Origin: Papio anubis
Lineage: Eukaryota; Chordata; Mammalia; Primates; Cercopithecidae
Direction: 5' to 3'
Assembly: GCF_008728515.1 (NCBI RefSeq)
Contig: NC_044986.1
Coordinates: 52,192,855 to 52,256,854 of the forward strand
DNA length: 64,000 nucleotides
Numbering within the stretch: position 1 is the first letter of the stretch; each line of letters begins with the position of its first letter. The position numbers and the translations under genes are program-made. Shown piece after piece: positions 49,468-61,284 of this stretch. Under the pieces are notes generated by a model. That model was given only the letters and a program-made list of their open reading frames with translations. It was not told the origin of the DNA and did not search any database.

Positions 49468-51225
49468 TATGAAGTTCAAGTTACTGGGCAGTTGCTTAAT
49501 ATTTAGCTTCCTTGAAGAACATGGAAGTTTCTAGACATAAGCTTTAAATTGGAAGTCAATTCATCTTGTATGTCCATGTGTTAATTAGCCTACTTGCACA
49601 TTGTCATTGTTGTTTATTTTAAAATATTATTTATTCCTTCTCTAAATATACCTTCAATGCTTGCTATATACCAGGAAATACCCTTAGGTACTAGTGAAAG
49701 AACAAAGAATAAATGATCAAAATGGCCTGCCTTAATGTTCTCCTCACCTTAGACAGATTTTTTCCTGAATATGGGTTCTTGTTCTATTTACTTTAGAAAA
49801 CTTGTAAATATACAGTCTTTCTATGGCCCTTTGAAATATAAATATTTTTAAAAGTCTCTTGCCAATTTTACAACTGAGGGATCATTAAGATTGGGCCTCT
49901 ATCTCCCATGTATGTGGGCGGGTGAGCCTAACTTCGAAAGTGCCAATTTGCTAACAGATGGCCTAATCACATTGATCAACATCCCCTCTATTGTCCTCCT
50001 ATACTTCTTCACTAGCTCCATCCAATGTTTAAAACATTTCCTGCCTTTTTTCCCCAGGAGCGTTTATCAGTCTCTTTCCCTTATTGCAACAGTCTTGAGT
50101 AATGTCTTCTTTACCTGCTTAACTCCACAATGTATGATTTTTCTTTAACAAAAGGCAGAAAAATTCCCTGTTTTTGTGGGCAGAGACCCAGCAAAAAGTA
50201 AACCAATAAATATGATAACTTTATATTTTCATTACATTGTGAAGAACAAAAAGTGTGACATTAGAAGTCTGGTATCAAACCCAAAATTGTATAGCTCACT
50301 CATATGATAAATTGAAGCAAATGCAATTTATAAAAAAAATTTCAAAGCTTTGTAGAAGGGAACCGCAATTGCTCATGCAGAACCTGGAGTTACTAGCAGC
50401 TGTGGCAGTAGCAACCTCTAGCCCCAAAATGGTAAAAGTGGAAGTAGTAATTAGAATCCAAGAGAGAGCAAAGGAGAAATTTCTGTAGCATTGGTGATCT
50501 TTGTAGAGTAGAAATCCATTGAAGGACATAGTCAACCTTCTTGTAAAGAGACAACTAGGAAGTAAATATCCAGACTTCACCCTCCTACTTGTCTCCCATC
50601 TCCTACAGGTGATTTTTGTGGGCCAAACGAAACAGAAAGCCAGAGGTCATTAAAGTCTTGATGAAGATATACTTCATGCAGTTAAGCTTCCAAAGTTTCT
50701 TTTGTATAATTTGTATAGCTCAATTTACACCATTAAAATCTTTGTATTCCTTTCAAGAATACATTTAATTTGCTCTCATATTTCTGAAGCTATGTACTTG
50801 ATATGAAAAGTAAATGCTGAGACATCCATTTACTTATTAAATGGAAGGCAATGCCTTAACATAGAAAATAAACATTAATTACCAGAAACACATAAACATG
50901 GATAAAGTTCTCACATCATCTAAGAAAGTTATCATGTGGATATCAGATTAGGCTCTTGAAAACCTGATCCATGGAAGAAAAACTTTGTGATTTGGAGAGA
51001 CTGTGAAATTCCTGAAAGAAAAGATCCTATTTTATGTCCTCTTTCCTTGCATAAAAGAGGAATTGGATTATTAAATGAGGAAAATTAATGCTTTGAAAAT
51101 ACCCACAGTGAAGAAGCACTGAATTACTTCTGCTGAAGGCAGAGGCCTTTGGATTACTAGGCTACAAGCTTCAAGTTGATTCCATAGATGGAGGGGAGTT
51201 AGCAAAATATTTTGAAAAACACAAT
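49468..51225. other. Mostly unique AT-rich sequence
   Basis: A weak L2-like trace lies near 49645-49700. 49880-50135 is a possible LTR fragment, listed separately. The frames 50255-50488 (plus) and 50296-50580 (minus) overlap, have no recognisable domain and are not called genes. Confidence 0.4.
49880..50135 (+). mobile_element. Possible ERVL/ERV1 LTR 3' fragment
   Basis: Ends with 'gcaacagtcttgagtaatgt' and 'cttctttacctgctta', resembling the region around the polyadenylation signal of several ERV LTRs (usual form 'cttgaataaagtcttcctt', here mutated). No left end or target duplication was found. Low confidence. Confidence 0.3.
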
Positions 51226-51230
51226 AGATC

Positions 51231-51255
51231 GTGTGTGTGTGTGTGTGTGTGTGTA
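51231..51255. repeat. (GT)n microsatellite
   Basis: About 12 GT units after 'agatc'. Plain dinucleotide repeat. Confidence 0.95.
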
Positions 51256-51322
51256 TTCACATGTATTTACACATCTAGAAGCAGCACCCAGGGTGAACTT
51301 GAAAACAGATAAACGAGGAAGG

Positions 51323-51384
51323 AGACTATAATTATAGTAAGAATAGTAATAATTATAATTATAGACTATAATTATAGTAAGAAT
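51323..51384. repeat. 22-bp direct repeat, offset 40
   Basis: 51323-51344 and 51363-51384 are identical and start 'agactataattatagtaaga'. The 18 bases between are also AT-rich ('agtaataattataattat'), suggesting a local 40-base duplication. Confidence 0.9.
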
Positions 51385-52730
51385 CAATGGCATTTTGTTA
51401 TTATGAACTGTTAGTGAACACTTAAATCAGCCTTGCATTTTCTGTGTTCTGTACCAGTTCTTAGAGTAAAATTTTCCCTATGACTTTACGTATCACCTGC
51501 AACTTACATATGTGTGTAGGTGTATGAGTTCTAAATTCTCAGAGCTGCTAACTTAAACACAAAACTGCTTATTTTAAGTCTTCTTAGCCCTTTTGTAAGC
51601 ATTTCCAACTTAATATGTGCAAATGATTCTCTTAATCCCTATGATTGCCCCCATTCCCACATCAAATCTTCCCACATCATATTATTTTATATCTCCCCCC
51701 ACCAAAAAAAAAAAACAAACAATGAATATAACATTCTTTGCTTGGAATGTGTTCTCACTTCTCTATTGAATCAATATTTTGAAGACTTGGGTCAAATATC
51801 ACCTCCTCTATGAGTTTACTCAAAGATTCTGCAACAGCATTAAGTACTTTATTCTTCGTATTATACATTTTCTACTTGCTTAATTATTATTTGTTTCAAG
51901 GAACATCATAATCAGATAGCTTAAAGACAGAGATGAAGGAAAATCTTAAAAGCAGGCAGAGAAAATAATATTTTACACAGAGGGGCAAAGAATAACATCT
52001 CATCAGAAACCATGTAAGCTAAAAAATGTGTAAAATATACTATTTCATTTCATTTTTCTTTATTTTATTTTCAATCGATGCCTATGAAGTTTCCTCATCT
52101 TGTGTCTGATTAGTATGAAATTCACCTCAATTCAATGTGTCAGCAACATTTGTTAGGCCAATCTCCCTAATTTATGTGAAAAAAGCTTCATTAACAAGAG
52201 GAAGAGATTCATTCATCAGGCTCCCTTCTTCTGATAGGGACCTAGAAGTAACCCATAGAGATAATTCCCAGGATTCCTCAAGGAATTCAACCAACTCTAC
52301 ACAAAAGAGAATTGGAAAGCATCCCTAATGGCAGAAATGGGATTGAATCTCATGCAGTTCCCTGGCCAGGTCCTGGTGCTCTTCAACAGAGGGCTCTACC
52401 GGCCCGCACTGGGTTCAGTTGCTAAAGATGGCCTTGGAAAATGTTCAGTAAGGAATATAAATGATAAGAGTACATGCTAGAACAAAATAATCTTCCTGTT
52501 TACTTTTATTTGAGGTGGTAAGACTGTGTAACATGACTATTATCAAACCAATTTGTATCATTGACTTATCTATATGTTTATATGTTTGTAACCATGCTAT
52601 AATGTATTAAAATTATATTTGAATCAATTCAAATGTAATTTCAAAATATTTGAATATAATCAATTCACCTACTTTAAATGAAATACTGACCTACTATATT
52701 CATATTTTACATTCCTTGGTGGGCCATTAC
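51385..52730. other. AT-rich sequence without recognised feature
   Basis: About 1.3 kb, with a C/A run near 51696-51716 and a somewhat GC-richer patch near 52340-52440 that has no recognisable RNA fold or domain. The frame 52137-52328 is unsupported. Confidence 0.4.
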
Positions 52731-52734
52731 AGCC

Positions 52735-52790
52735 TATATACATATATATATACAGACACACATATATATAACACATATATACATGTAAAG
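52735..52790. repeat. TA/CA simple repeat
   Basis: Alternating 'tatatacatatatatataca' type units with 'gacacaca' interruptions. Confidence 0.85.
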
Positions 52791-53724
52791 ATAAAAACAG
52801 TGAGTAATAGAGTTGATGTTTTAAAATTTAAAAATAAAAAATATTTTCCATACATTACTAATACCAACTCTTCTTTTCATACTTACAACTAGATAATTGT
52901 TGACACATTATGGAGTTTTATGGTGTTTTAAAAACATTTTGTCAAGGTAAAAAGAAAAAATGTCAAACCCACAATTTTAATATGCTATAGGAAAAAAGCA
53001 GCAAAGCTGCAAAAATAAATATAAACTCTGAATATTCATTTATTTTAGTAATTAAACTATTTAATTTTTTTACACAGAGAATAGTTTTTCTCTGATTATT
53101 TGAGACACTTAATCAAGAAAACATATTTAAAATTATCTACCTTGCTAACCTCTTGAGGACATCGAAAAGCTTAGATTTTAAGATGATTCATAGAATAAAT
53201 ATCTAAGACCTAAAGAAACAAGTATGTATGACAGAGAACCAATTCAGCTCAGCAGCAATTTTCATCAAAAAGCTTGTCACACATTCAAGACTTCTATTCA
53301 GCTGTATTGAAATGATGGTTCAATTCCCAAAGTCCTGATTATGATTCAGGTCATTATATTCAGCCAAGCCTACTTTTCGGATACAAACGCTCTCTACCCT
53401 GGTCAAAAAGAAGAAAAGAATAAGAAATGACATGTTTGTTGTCTTAGAAAACATCAGCTTAAAAGCTGAAACAAGTAGCGATCTCTTTCTTTCAGACTAC
53501 CCAGAATAATCACTGCTTCTGCTAATCACTGTTTTTCTAACAGTATGTACTACTGATGGTATGAATATTTTAATACATGTCTTGCATTATTATTTGATCA
53601 TTTGGGAGTATGTGCTGGAGGATTCTATTGTCTTTTTCAAAATGTTATGTGTTCTCTGGAGAAATGTTTTGATCCCTCTCTCCCCCAAAAAAACATAGAC
53701 ATAAATATTTTTTCCTTATAGATA

Positions 53725-55092
53725 TATACTCCTACATGACTTTGAAGTTAGGCCGAATGGAAATGGGGAAAAATGGGAAAATTAATTGCAGTGAGTTCCT
53801 CTGTTTAGTAGCTCTTGTATCAATGTCCTAAATTCAAAACTACTTATCATATTTTACAGTACCCTAAATTTCAATTTGAAAAAGATAAATTCAACACTAT
53901 GTTTCCTCTCAATACAATAAAGTTCCTATTTGTATTTATTAGATGGTAGTAAAACAAATTAATGATGACAGGAGCAAAACATACAAAATATATTTGTCAT
54001 GCAAGGAAGTTATTAGAAACTTGAATCAAGTAAAATAAAATGGAGGTGTTTCCTCAGTTTCGTGGTAACAAAATAATTTGGCTTATTGTAAATAGGATAC
54101 TTTTTAGCTCACATAAAAATTTAAAGATGGTTTTGTTCAAGAAGCACAAACTTCTATATAATGATTCTCACAATAATAAGTTTTTAGAGAAGTATTAGTG
54201 TGCGTATTCCATAATTTTCTCATTGTAAGATTTTATGGGTTAGGGGAAATATGATTTGTGAAAGAGACTAAAAACTACAAAAATCAATGATGTGAGTTTA
54301 CTTTACAAACAGTGGCACTACTTGATTTTTATATCAGCTCTTCTTTTCTCTTTCAGTGTAAAAGTGAATCATCAATCTGTGCTATATAGTTCTCTCCTAC
54401 ACTAACATTTATAAAGTATATGAAAGACAAACATCTGTCTTCTTTAAAAACACATTTACATAGTGGCATATTCCCTTCTTCACTTAATAGAGCTGTTTAG
54501 GCAAATATAGAAAAATTCCAGTGGCATAGATCACTTGAGAAAAATATTTAAGCACACAAATTTATATGGATACACAAACAGATTTGTGTGTGTATATATA
54601 CACACACACACATATATATATAACCTAATACATTATCCTAATTTTGTTCTTTGTAACTGTTAATCTGATGCCAGTATATTTACTTATAATATTTATCATT
54701 TAAAGCAAAGATTTAAAGTAGGATTAATTCAGAATTTATCTGATTTTTAAGAGCTTTTCTCATATAGAAAACCTAGAATCCCCTTAATTATCTCCCACCT
54801 GACTTTGTTTGTTTGTCTCTATAGCTTTCCCATAGCAAAGTTCTATTTTGTGGTGATCTTTTTATTAATTTCCTCGTGACTAAAACCACCATGAAAAACT
54901 CATATGAGGAGCAAACTTCACTAAAAACATTAATGTTTCCTGGGGAGGGGAGGAAAACTTAAAATTCAACACTATTTGTGCTCACAATCCCAATACGATA
55001 AAGTTTCTAATTGTATTTATTAGATATGAGTAAAAAATTATGATAACAAGAGCAAAATATAAGTAATAGATTTGTTACTCAGAGAAGTTATT
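53725..55092 (+). repeat. Diverged direct repeat, copies about 1.08 kb apart
   Basis: Segment 53880-54015 and segment 54961-55092 align over about 135 bases: both have 'aattcaacactat', 'caatac(a/g)ataaagtt', 'gtatttattagat', 'gagcaaaa', 'gaagttatta'. A weaker match at almost the same offset precedes them ('ctcctacatgactttg' near 53728 and 'ctcccacctgactttg' near 54792). This could be an old tandem duplication or two copies of an unrecognised repeat. Confidence 0.6.
54581..54623. repeat. TG/TA/CA repeat with perfect 24-bp palindrome
   Basis: Bases 54585-54608 read the same on both strands: a TG run, a TATA centre and a CA run. The tract continues with CA and TA units to 54623. Confidence 0.92.
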
Positions 55093-55920
55093 AATTTCTA
55101 CTGGCTAGGGAAATAACTGTCAATGAAACTGTAGTAGATATTTTTAAATAACCAATGATCAAGATTTTTTATGTCTGGTATTCTATCGAGTATTGTCCAC
55201 GTTATTACAGAATGTGTAAATCTGTGGAGACATAGAAAACGTTTAATTTCTAAACAACTAACACATACCAGAATCATAACAAGTTTTACAATATTTGGGA
55301 AGCAATGTAAGTTTTCATTAATTATCTTGTAAAGAACTTTTTGCCAGTGAGGTTGATGCCTTGTAATGACAGTCCACCTTGTCTTTAGAAAGTTGTCACT
55401 AGTATGTGAAATGATGAAAGCTTAGTAAACCTAGCATATAGTTTAGTTTTTGAACTGACTAAATATAGTCATATATAAAATCCAATTTGCCATTCATAAA
55501 TTTGTTCACATACTTCCAGCATAAGTATAGAAAATACATTATTCCACTTTATGTAGAGAATCCAATGTTATAGCCACCTAGGGAAGACAAAATAACAATT
55601 TATGTTAAAAGAGGTGTTTTTAGCCCATAATAAGAGATGGTTTCTATCTAAAATAAACTGTTCCTAGCAATTGTCATATTTTTATCCTATTCTCAGCTAC
55701 CTTTACATGATTAAAAAAACCTCTTTCATCCTGTGAGGTTTTCTACTGTTTATTAAAAGCACCTCTTCTATGGAAGCTTGCTGTAGAGAACGCTTTCTCC
55801 TCAACACCATTTTTTACATGTGAATGTAGAATCTGGAAAAAATATTAAAGCCATCACAGTAAAGTTAATGTTCTTACAAATGCACATACTTTTTATCTGT
55901 GCTGTACGAATTTTAGGTTG

Positions 55921-56240
55921 CTTTTTTATTTTTTATTTTTATTTATTTATTTATTTTTTGAGACAGAGCCTCACTTTGTCACCCAGGCTGGAGTGCAGTG
56001 TCATGATCTCGGCTCACTGAAACCTATGCCTCCATGTTAAAATGATTCTCCTGCCTCAGCCTCCCAAGTAGCTGGGATTACAGTTGTGTGCCACCATGCC
56101 TGGCTAATTTTTGTATTTTTAGTAGAGATGGGGTTTTGCCATGTTGGCCAGACTGGTCTCAAACTCCTGACTTCAAGTGATCTGCCCTCTTTGGCCTCCC
56201 AAACTGCTGAGGTTATAGGCATGAGTCACTGCACCTGGCC
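55921..56240 (-). mobile_element. AluS-type element, minus strand
   Basis: Reverse-complement Alu: a long T/TTTA tail complement, 'gagacagagcctcactttgt', ending 'tgcacctggcc' at 56240. Perfect 10-base target duplication tgctttttta at 55919-55928 and 56241-56250. The wording fits the AluS group. Frames 55820-56020 and 56037-56316 are Alu by-products. Confidence 0.93.
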
Positions 56241-56250
56241 TGCTTTTTTA

Positions 56251-57486
56251 AATTCAAGATTTTGTCATCAAAACCAAGGAAACTTATGTACACAAAGCTA
56301 CTTACATGGTAGATGATTGCTAAACATAGAATAAAGAAAAAAATACCAGAGACATGAGCTTATCAGCGTGTGATTTCCCCAATCTCACTATCAGATACTG
56401 ATATAGAGTTTGAATATCTGCTTGAAGTAGCTTCTTTTTCACTATATTGGCTTTTTTTTGGTATAACTTTCACCACTGCAATTAGCTCAGTTCAGAAACG
56501 ACATTATTTTAGGTAATACAAAATGAGTTGTGATTCCCTGTCACCATAACCATACAGAAATCCTTGGTTGCATATTTTAATGAGACACTTGAAATACTTC
56601 CTTAGGGACTTTAATTGACATAACTGTACTGCCATATATTCATATTTGAGGCAGCTGACTTTATGGCCAAGTAGATATTTCAATTGCAAATCATTATTTT
56701 ATTGGTAGATCAGATGATTATGACTTTATTTCATAGGGAAGATCCACTACATAAAATAAGGTTGTTAAGGTGCAATAAAATTACTATTTTTATTGTTTCA
56801 ATTACCATCTTCTCACTTCTTTTGTCTCATTCATTGTAGATCAGAAATGGAAGTAGCCTGTTTTCCCTGAAATCAGTATGTTCCTGAAGTCCCTGAGCAT
56901 TTTTCCACTTCATGTAAAAAGTTAATTTTTATAGGAGGTGGAATTTGACAAATTAAGAAAGTTAATCTTTATCATAACAAAGAATAAGTTCTGGGTGAGT
57001 ACATTGCCTTACATTAAATAATTATGCTCTCTTAGTATTTTCTTTTTGTAAATCATGGCTGACATATTAAATAGCTTAAATTTTGTTGTAATCCCCAAAT
57101 CTGTAGTTATATGACATCCTTAATTTTAAATATTTTAAAGGATGGCTTTCTGATTGTCTTATTGCTTTCTATGTAATGTATCAAGTAATTTACTCTCTGG
57201 TAAATTAAACCAAGTTAAATGAGTTCTAGAAAACATTTAAAATATGCCATATGCTGCCGACTTAGGGTATACTAATTAAAGTAAAGCATTATATATTTCA
57301 TCTATATATGAATTGTTATCTTCTGCCTTTGCATAATACACAGTAGGGGCATAATATATATCTGGATAATCCATCATGTATGAAAATGACATTTTTACCC
57401 CACAATGTGTATTGAGTAATGTTTATTTCATATGCATGATACAGTTGAAATTACTAGTCACATCTCTTCACCTACTCCCTCCTAAC
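56251..57486. other. AT-rich sequence without recognised feature
   Basis: About 1.2 kb with no repeat family or gene recognised. The frame 56504-56689 (minus) is unsupported. Confidence 0.4.
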
Positions 57487-57500
57487 AATGATGGTAATTA

Positions 57501-57828
57501 TTTTATTTATTTTATTTTATTTATTTTTTATTTTTTAATTTTTTGGGCCATAGTCTTCTTTATCAGCCAGGCTGGAGTGCAGTTGGTACAAGGTTCACAT
57601 CAACCTAGACTTCCCTGGCTCAGGAGATCCTCCCATCTCACCCTCTCAAGCAACTGGGACTATAGGTGCACGCATACGCACTACCATCCCCGGGTAATTT
57701 TTTTGTTTTTGTAACATGGGGTTTTGCTATGTTGAGCAGGTGGGTCTCCAACGCCTGGGCTCAAGCGAGCCTCCTGCCTCAGCCTCTCAAAGTGCTGGGA
57801 TTATAGGCCTCAGCCATAGCACTCGACC
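57501..57828 (-). mobile_element. AluJ element, minus strand
   Basis: Reverse-complement Alu with a TTTA-rich tail complement, 'ccaggctggagtgcag', 'cacatcaacctagacttccc' and 'gcctgggctcaagcgagcct', ending 'cactcgacc'. Diverged, of the old J type. Flanks aatgatggtaat (57487-57498) and aatgatggcaat (57829-57840) form a 12-base target duplication with one difference. Confidence 0.92.
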
Positions 57829-58069
57829 AATGATGGCAATATTTTAATAATAGTCTGGTGTTTTCAAATGTATCTAAGAATATGCGGTAAAAGGAAACAT
57901 GTATAATCATGTCTAAAGAGATATTTTAAGGTATAAAACATTTTGGGAAGACTTTGGAAGAAAGAAAAATAACTTTGAATTTTAGATCTCATTTTATATT
58001 GATAGTTGTTTAATATTACCATCACTGAAGTTTGATTTTGCTTTAGATCATCTAGTATTAAGAGTTCTT

Positions 58070-58352
58070 GGGCTGGGGCAGTGGCTCGTGCCTGTAATCC
58101 TAGTCTTTTGGGAGGCCGAGGCAGGTGGATTATGAGGTCAGCAGATCGAGACCATCCTGATCAACATGGTGAAACTCCATCTATACTAAAAAAACAAAAA
58201 TTAGCCAGGTGTGGTGGCACGTGCCTGTAGTCCCAGCTACTCAGGAGGCTGAGGCAGGAGAATTGCTTGAACCCGGGAGGTGGAGGTTGCAGTGAGCAGA
58301 GACCGTGCCACTGCACTCCAGCATGGTGACAGAGAGAGACTCCATCTCAAAA

Positions 58353-58391
<39 letters not shown>
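58070..58391 (+). mobile_element. Alu element (AluS/Y-type), plus strand, with (AAAT)n tail
   Basis: The only plus-strand Alu: 'gggctggggcagtggctcgt' start, 'gcctgtaatcctagtctttt', A-rich linker, 'gtggtggcacgtgcctgtag', 'gactccatctcaaa', then about ten AAAT units (58351-58391) in place of a pure A tail. Target duplication aagagttctt (58060-58069) and aagagttatt (58392-58401), one difference. The tetranucleotide tail may be variable in length. Confidence 0.94.
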
Positions 58392-58809
58392 AAGAGTTAT
58401 TTCCTCCTTTATTTCTGATGTCAGATTCTCCCCTTTCCTCCCATCCAAGCTTTCTACCTGTTGTGTTGTCCTCTTTGTTCCAAGGCTTATCTTCACCTTA
58501 AGCATTGGGTTATTCCCATATTGAATGATTTCCATGCTAGTTAACTATTTTTCCCTCCTTCTTTCTTTATTCCAATAAAATCTCTAAACATTTATTATTA
58601 GGGTGATTACCTTTCCTCCTTGATCTGAAGACAGAAGTTATATCTGCTTTGAAAGTGGATAGGAGTCTCAGCACCTAATAAAAACGCCTTGTGAAGTTTT
58701 TGCACCACATGTAACTTCATCCTTAAGAATATTTCCATTGTAGCATAATTGGAAAGTGTGTTGTAGACATGGAAATCAAGGTCAGAGAAAAAGAAGCAGA
58801 GAATTATTT

Positions 58810-58835
58810 GTAGTAGATATGGACATATCTACTAC
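58810..58835. repeat. Perfect hairpin, 12-bp arms
   Basis: Arms gtagtagatatg (58810-58821) and catatctactac (58824-58835), loop of two bases. 'ccatatctacta' at 58871-58882 is a further copy of the right arm, so alternative pairings over 70 bases are possible. Confidence 0.93.
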
Positions 58836-58939
58836 ATGGAAATGGATAAGCAGATGGATACTGTGTTTATCCATATCTACTATAAATAATACAACAAATA
58901 TAAAAAATGTAATTTCTAGGCTTTTAATCTATTGATAAA

Positions 58940-59006
58940 GTAAAATTTGAAAGTAATTTTTTGAAAGTAAAATTTTTTGAAGGTAAAATTTGAAAGTAAT
59001 TTTTTG
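58940..59006. repeat. 24-bp direct repeat, offset 43
   Basis: 58940-58963 and 58983-59006 are identical (start 'gtaaaatttgaaagtaattt'). Between them a shorter variant 'agtaaaattttttgaag' suggests repeated slippage. Confidence 0.92.
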
Positions 59007-59063
59007 GGTATATTCTCAATTACATCTGATATGACATTGAAAATTGTATACCTTAAAATAAAT

Positions 59064-60370
59064 TTTTTGAACTTTTATTTTAAGTTCAGGGATACATGGG
59101 TAGGCTTGTTACATAGCTAAATTGTGTGTGAAGGGGGTTTGATGTACAGATTATTTCATCACCAGATAGGTGGTTTGATGATCCTTACCCTTCTCCCAGC
59201 CTCCACCCTCAAGGAGACCCCGGTGTCTATTGTTTCCTTCTTTGTGTCCTTATGTACTCAATGTTTAGCTCTGATATGGTTTGTATTTGTGTCTCCACCC
59301 AAAAATCTCATGTCAAATTGTAATCCTCAATATTGGAGGTTGGTCCTTGTTGGGGGTGATTGGATTATGGTGGCTGATTTCTGACTTTGGTATTATCTTG
59401 GAATAGCTTTCTCAGGAGATCTGGTTGTTTAGAAGTGTGTGGTACCTCCCCACCCCTTTCTTCCTCCTGCTCCAACCATAAAGACATGCCTGCTTTCCCT
59501 TTGCCTTCTCCTATGATTGCAAGTTTCCTGAGGCCTCCCCTGCCATGCTTCCTGAACACACTGTAGAATGGTGAGTCAATTGAACCTCTTTTCTTTCTAA
59601 ATTATCCAGTTTTGGGTATTTCTTTATAGCAATGTGAGAATTAATACATCTCCCACTTACAAGTGAGAACATGTCGTATTTGGTTTTCTATTTCTGTGTT
59701 AGTTCCCTTAGGATAATGGCCTCCAGATTCATCCATATTGCTCATTCTTTTTTAAGGCTGCATAGCATTCCATGGTGTGTATTACCACATTTTCTTTACT
59801 CACTCAACTGTTGATGGGCATTTAGATTGATTCCTTGCCTTTACTATTGTGAATAGTGCTGCAATGAATATACACGTGCATGTGTTCTTGTTGTACAACA
59901 GTTTATATTCCTTTGGGTGGATACTCAATGATGGGATTGCTGGGTTTAATGGTAGCTCTGTTTTAAGTTCTTTGAGAAATCACCATATTGCTTTTTCACA
60001 TGACTGAACTAATTTACATTCTCACCAGCAATGTGTGTTTCCTGTTCTCTGTAACTTGGCCAACATCTGTTATTTTTTGACTTTTTAATGATAGCTATTC
60101 TCACTGGTGTGAGATAGTATCTCATTGTGGTTTTAATTTGTTTTTTTTTACGATGATTAGTGATGTTGAGTATTTTTTAACTTTTTGTGGCCGTGTGTAT
60201 GGAAAAGTTTCTGTTCATTTACTTTGCCCACTTTGTAATGGAGTTGTTTTTCTTCTTGTTAATTTAAGTTCCTTATAGGGTCTGAATATTAGACCTTTGT
60301 TAAATGCATAGTTTGCAAATATATTCTCTGATTCTGTAGGTTGTCTGTTTACTCTGTTCATATGTTTGAA
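59064..60370 (-). mobile_element. 5'-truncated L1 (L1P-type), interrupted by an MST LTR
   Basis: 3'UTR in reverse from about 59073 ('ttttattttaagttcaggga'), with the body continuing after the LTR at 59649 ('tcccacttacaagtgagaac') through antisense ORF2 ('gtgaatagtgctgcaatgaa', 'gatgggattgctgggtttaa') to about 60360 ('ggttgtctgtttactctgtt'). Truncated at the right, without ORF1 or the ORF2 N-terminal half. Frames are broken. Confidence 0.85.
59272..59648 (+). mobile_element. MST-type MaLR solo LTR inserted in L1
   Basis: TGATATGGTTTGTATTTGTG start, 'gtgattggattatggtggct', 'gatctggttgtttagaagtg', 'gcctgctttccctttgcctt', 'ttgaacctcttttctttcta', ending 'gagaattaataca'. It splits the L1 between 'caatgtttagctc' and 'tcccacttacaag'. 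The flanks agctc and atctc could be a 5-base duplication with one change if the right end is one base shorter. Plus orientation. Confidence 0.88.
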
Positions 60371-60519
60371 TAATTAAGTGAATGTTCATTTTAGCCATCT
60401 TTTCATCTGTGACAACTTAGCATAAAAAAATCTGCCAAAAATCAATTTATCATCACCAGCATGCTTCTGCAAGCTGTGCTGTGGTCAAGGTGAAATGAGA
60501 ACTTAACAATTTCAGTCAG

Positions 60520-60800
60520 TTCGATTCAACAAACATTTTATGAAACATCTGCTATGTGTTAGGAATTTTTCTAGCTGTGGGGTGAAACTCAATAAGAAGT
60601 CACACATAGCCTCTGCTCTAAGGGATTTTGCTATCTAATAATGGTAACATAAAAGTTCATGTAATTACTTGCAACATAGAAGAGTACTTAATAGATCTTA
60701 ATAGATGTAAAGACAAGAGCAATTGCATCAGACTCAGAGGAGTAATAATGGAAGAGATGCTTGAGCTAGATCTTGTAAGTTAGATAATATTTCAACAGGT
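60520..60800 (-). mobile_element. L2 LINE remnant
   Basis: Antisense L2 series: 'gattcaacaaacattttatg', 'catctgctatgtgttaggaa', 'ctctgctctaagggattttg', 'gagatgcttgagctagatct'. This matches the order of an L2 3' region read in reverse. Old and diverged. Confidence 0.6.
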
Positions 60801-61284
60801 AGAGATAGAGAATTCAAATCTAGGGAAATAGTAAATAGAGCCTAAAGGCAGTAAATTGCATTTGTCTATCTAAAAGGACTGACTGCAAGTAATGAGGAGA
60901 TGGACCAATAAAACTAATACAGGCTCAGATCGAGAAAATCTAGGATATTTGTTTAATAACTGGGAGTTTGCAGTTTAAGTCATTTGCGAGTAATACATTT
61001 ATCCTTTATGTGTTTGTTAATTTGTAAAAGTTTTGCTTTTGTACATTGACCTTTTCCTGTATGAGAACCAGTTTACTAAAAAGCAAATAAAATATCTACA
61101 GATATATTTTTTCCACGCAAGAATTTTAAAAAAATAAACAGCTTTTTTAAAAAGTACATTACATTTTTTCCAATTTTATTAAATGTATAAAAAATAAAAT
61201 TATATTGTTTCTTAACCCTAATCAGGGCATTGTCACATTTTTGCCATCCTTTTGTCTGTTTAAAAACTAGACAACTTGCTATTC
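60801..61284. other. AT-rich sequence without recognised feature
   Basis: About 480 bases between an L2 remnant and an L1 fragment. Nothing nameable was seen. Confidence 0.4.

Larger units (their letters stand above)
52791..55918. other. AT-rich sequence with one internal diverged duplication
   Basis: About 3.1 kb without a repeat family I can name and without a supported gene. It contains two related segments about 1.08 kb apart (see the repeat entry at 53725-55092) and a TG/TA/CA palindrome near 54585. Confidence 0.45.
58402..59063. other. AT-rich sequence with local palindromes and direct repeats
   Basis: No named family. Contains a 26-base hairpin at 58810-58835 with a third copy of its arm at 58871-58882, and a 24-base perfect direct repeat (58940-58963 and 58983-59006). 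Confidence 0.5.

Noticed and set aside
50255..50580. Overlapping frames on both strands (77 and 94 codons), possible small gene
   Set aside because: No recognisable domain, no splice or promoter context, and opposite-strand frames mirror each other. Not supportable as a gene.
52340..52440. GC-richer patch considered as a tRNA or small RNA gene
   Set aside because: No A and B box pair or cloverleaf pairing could be made by eye. Likely chance.
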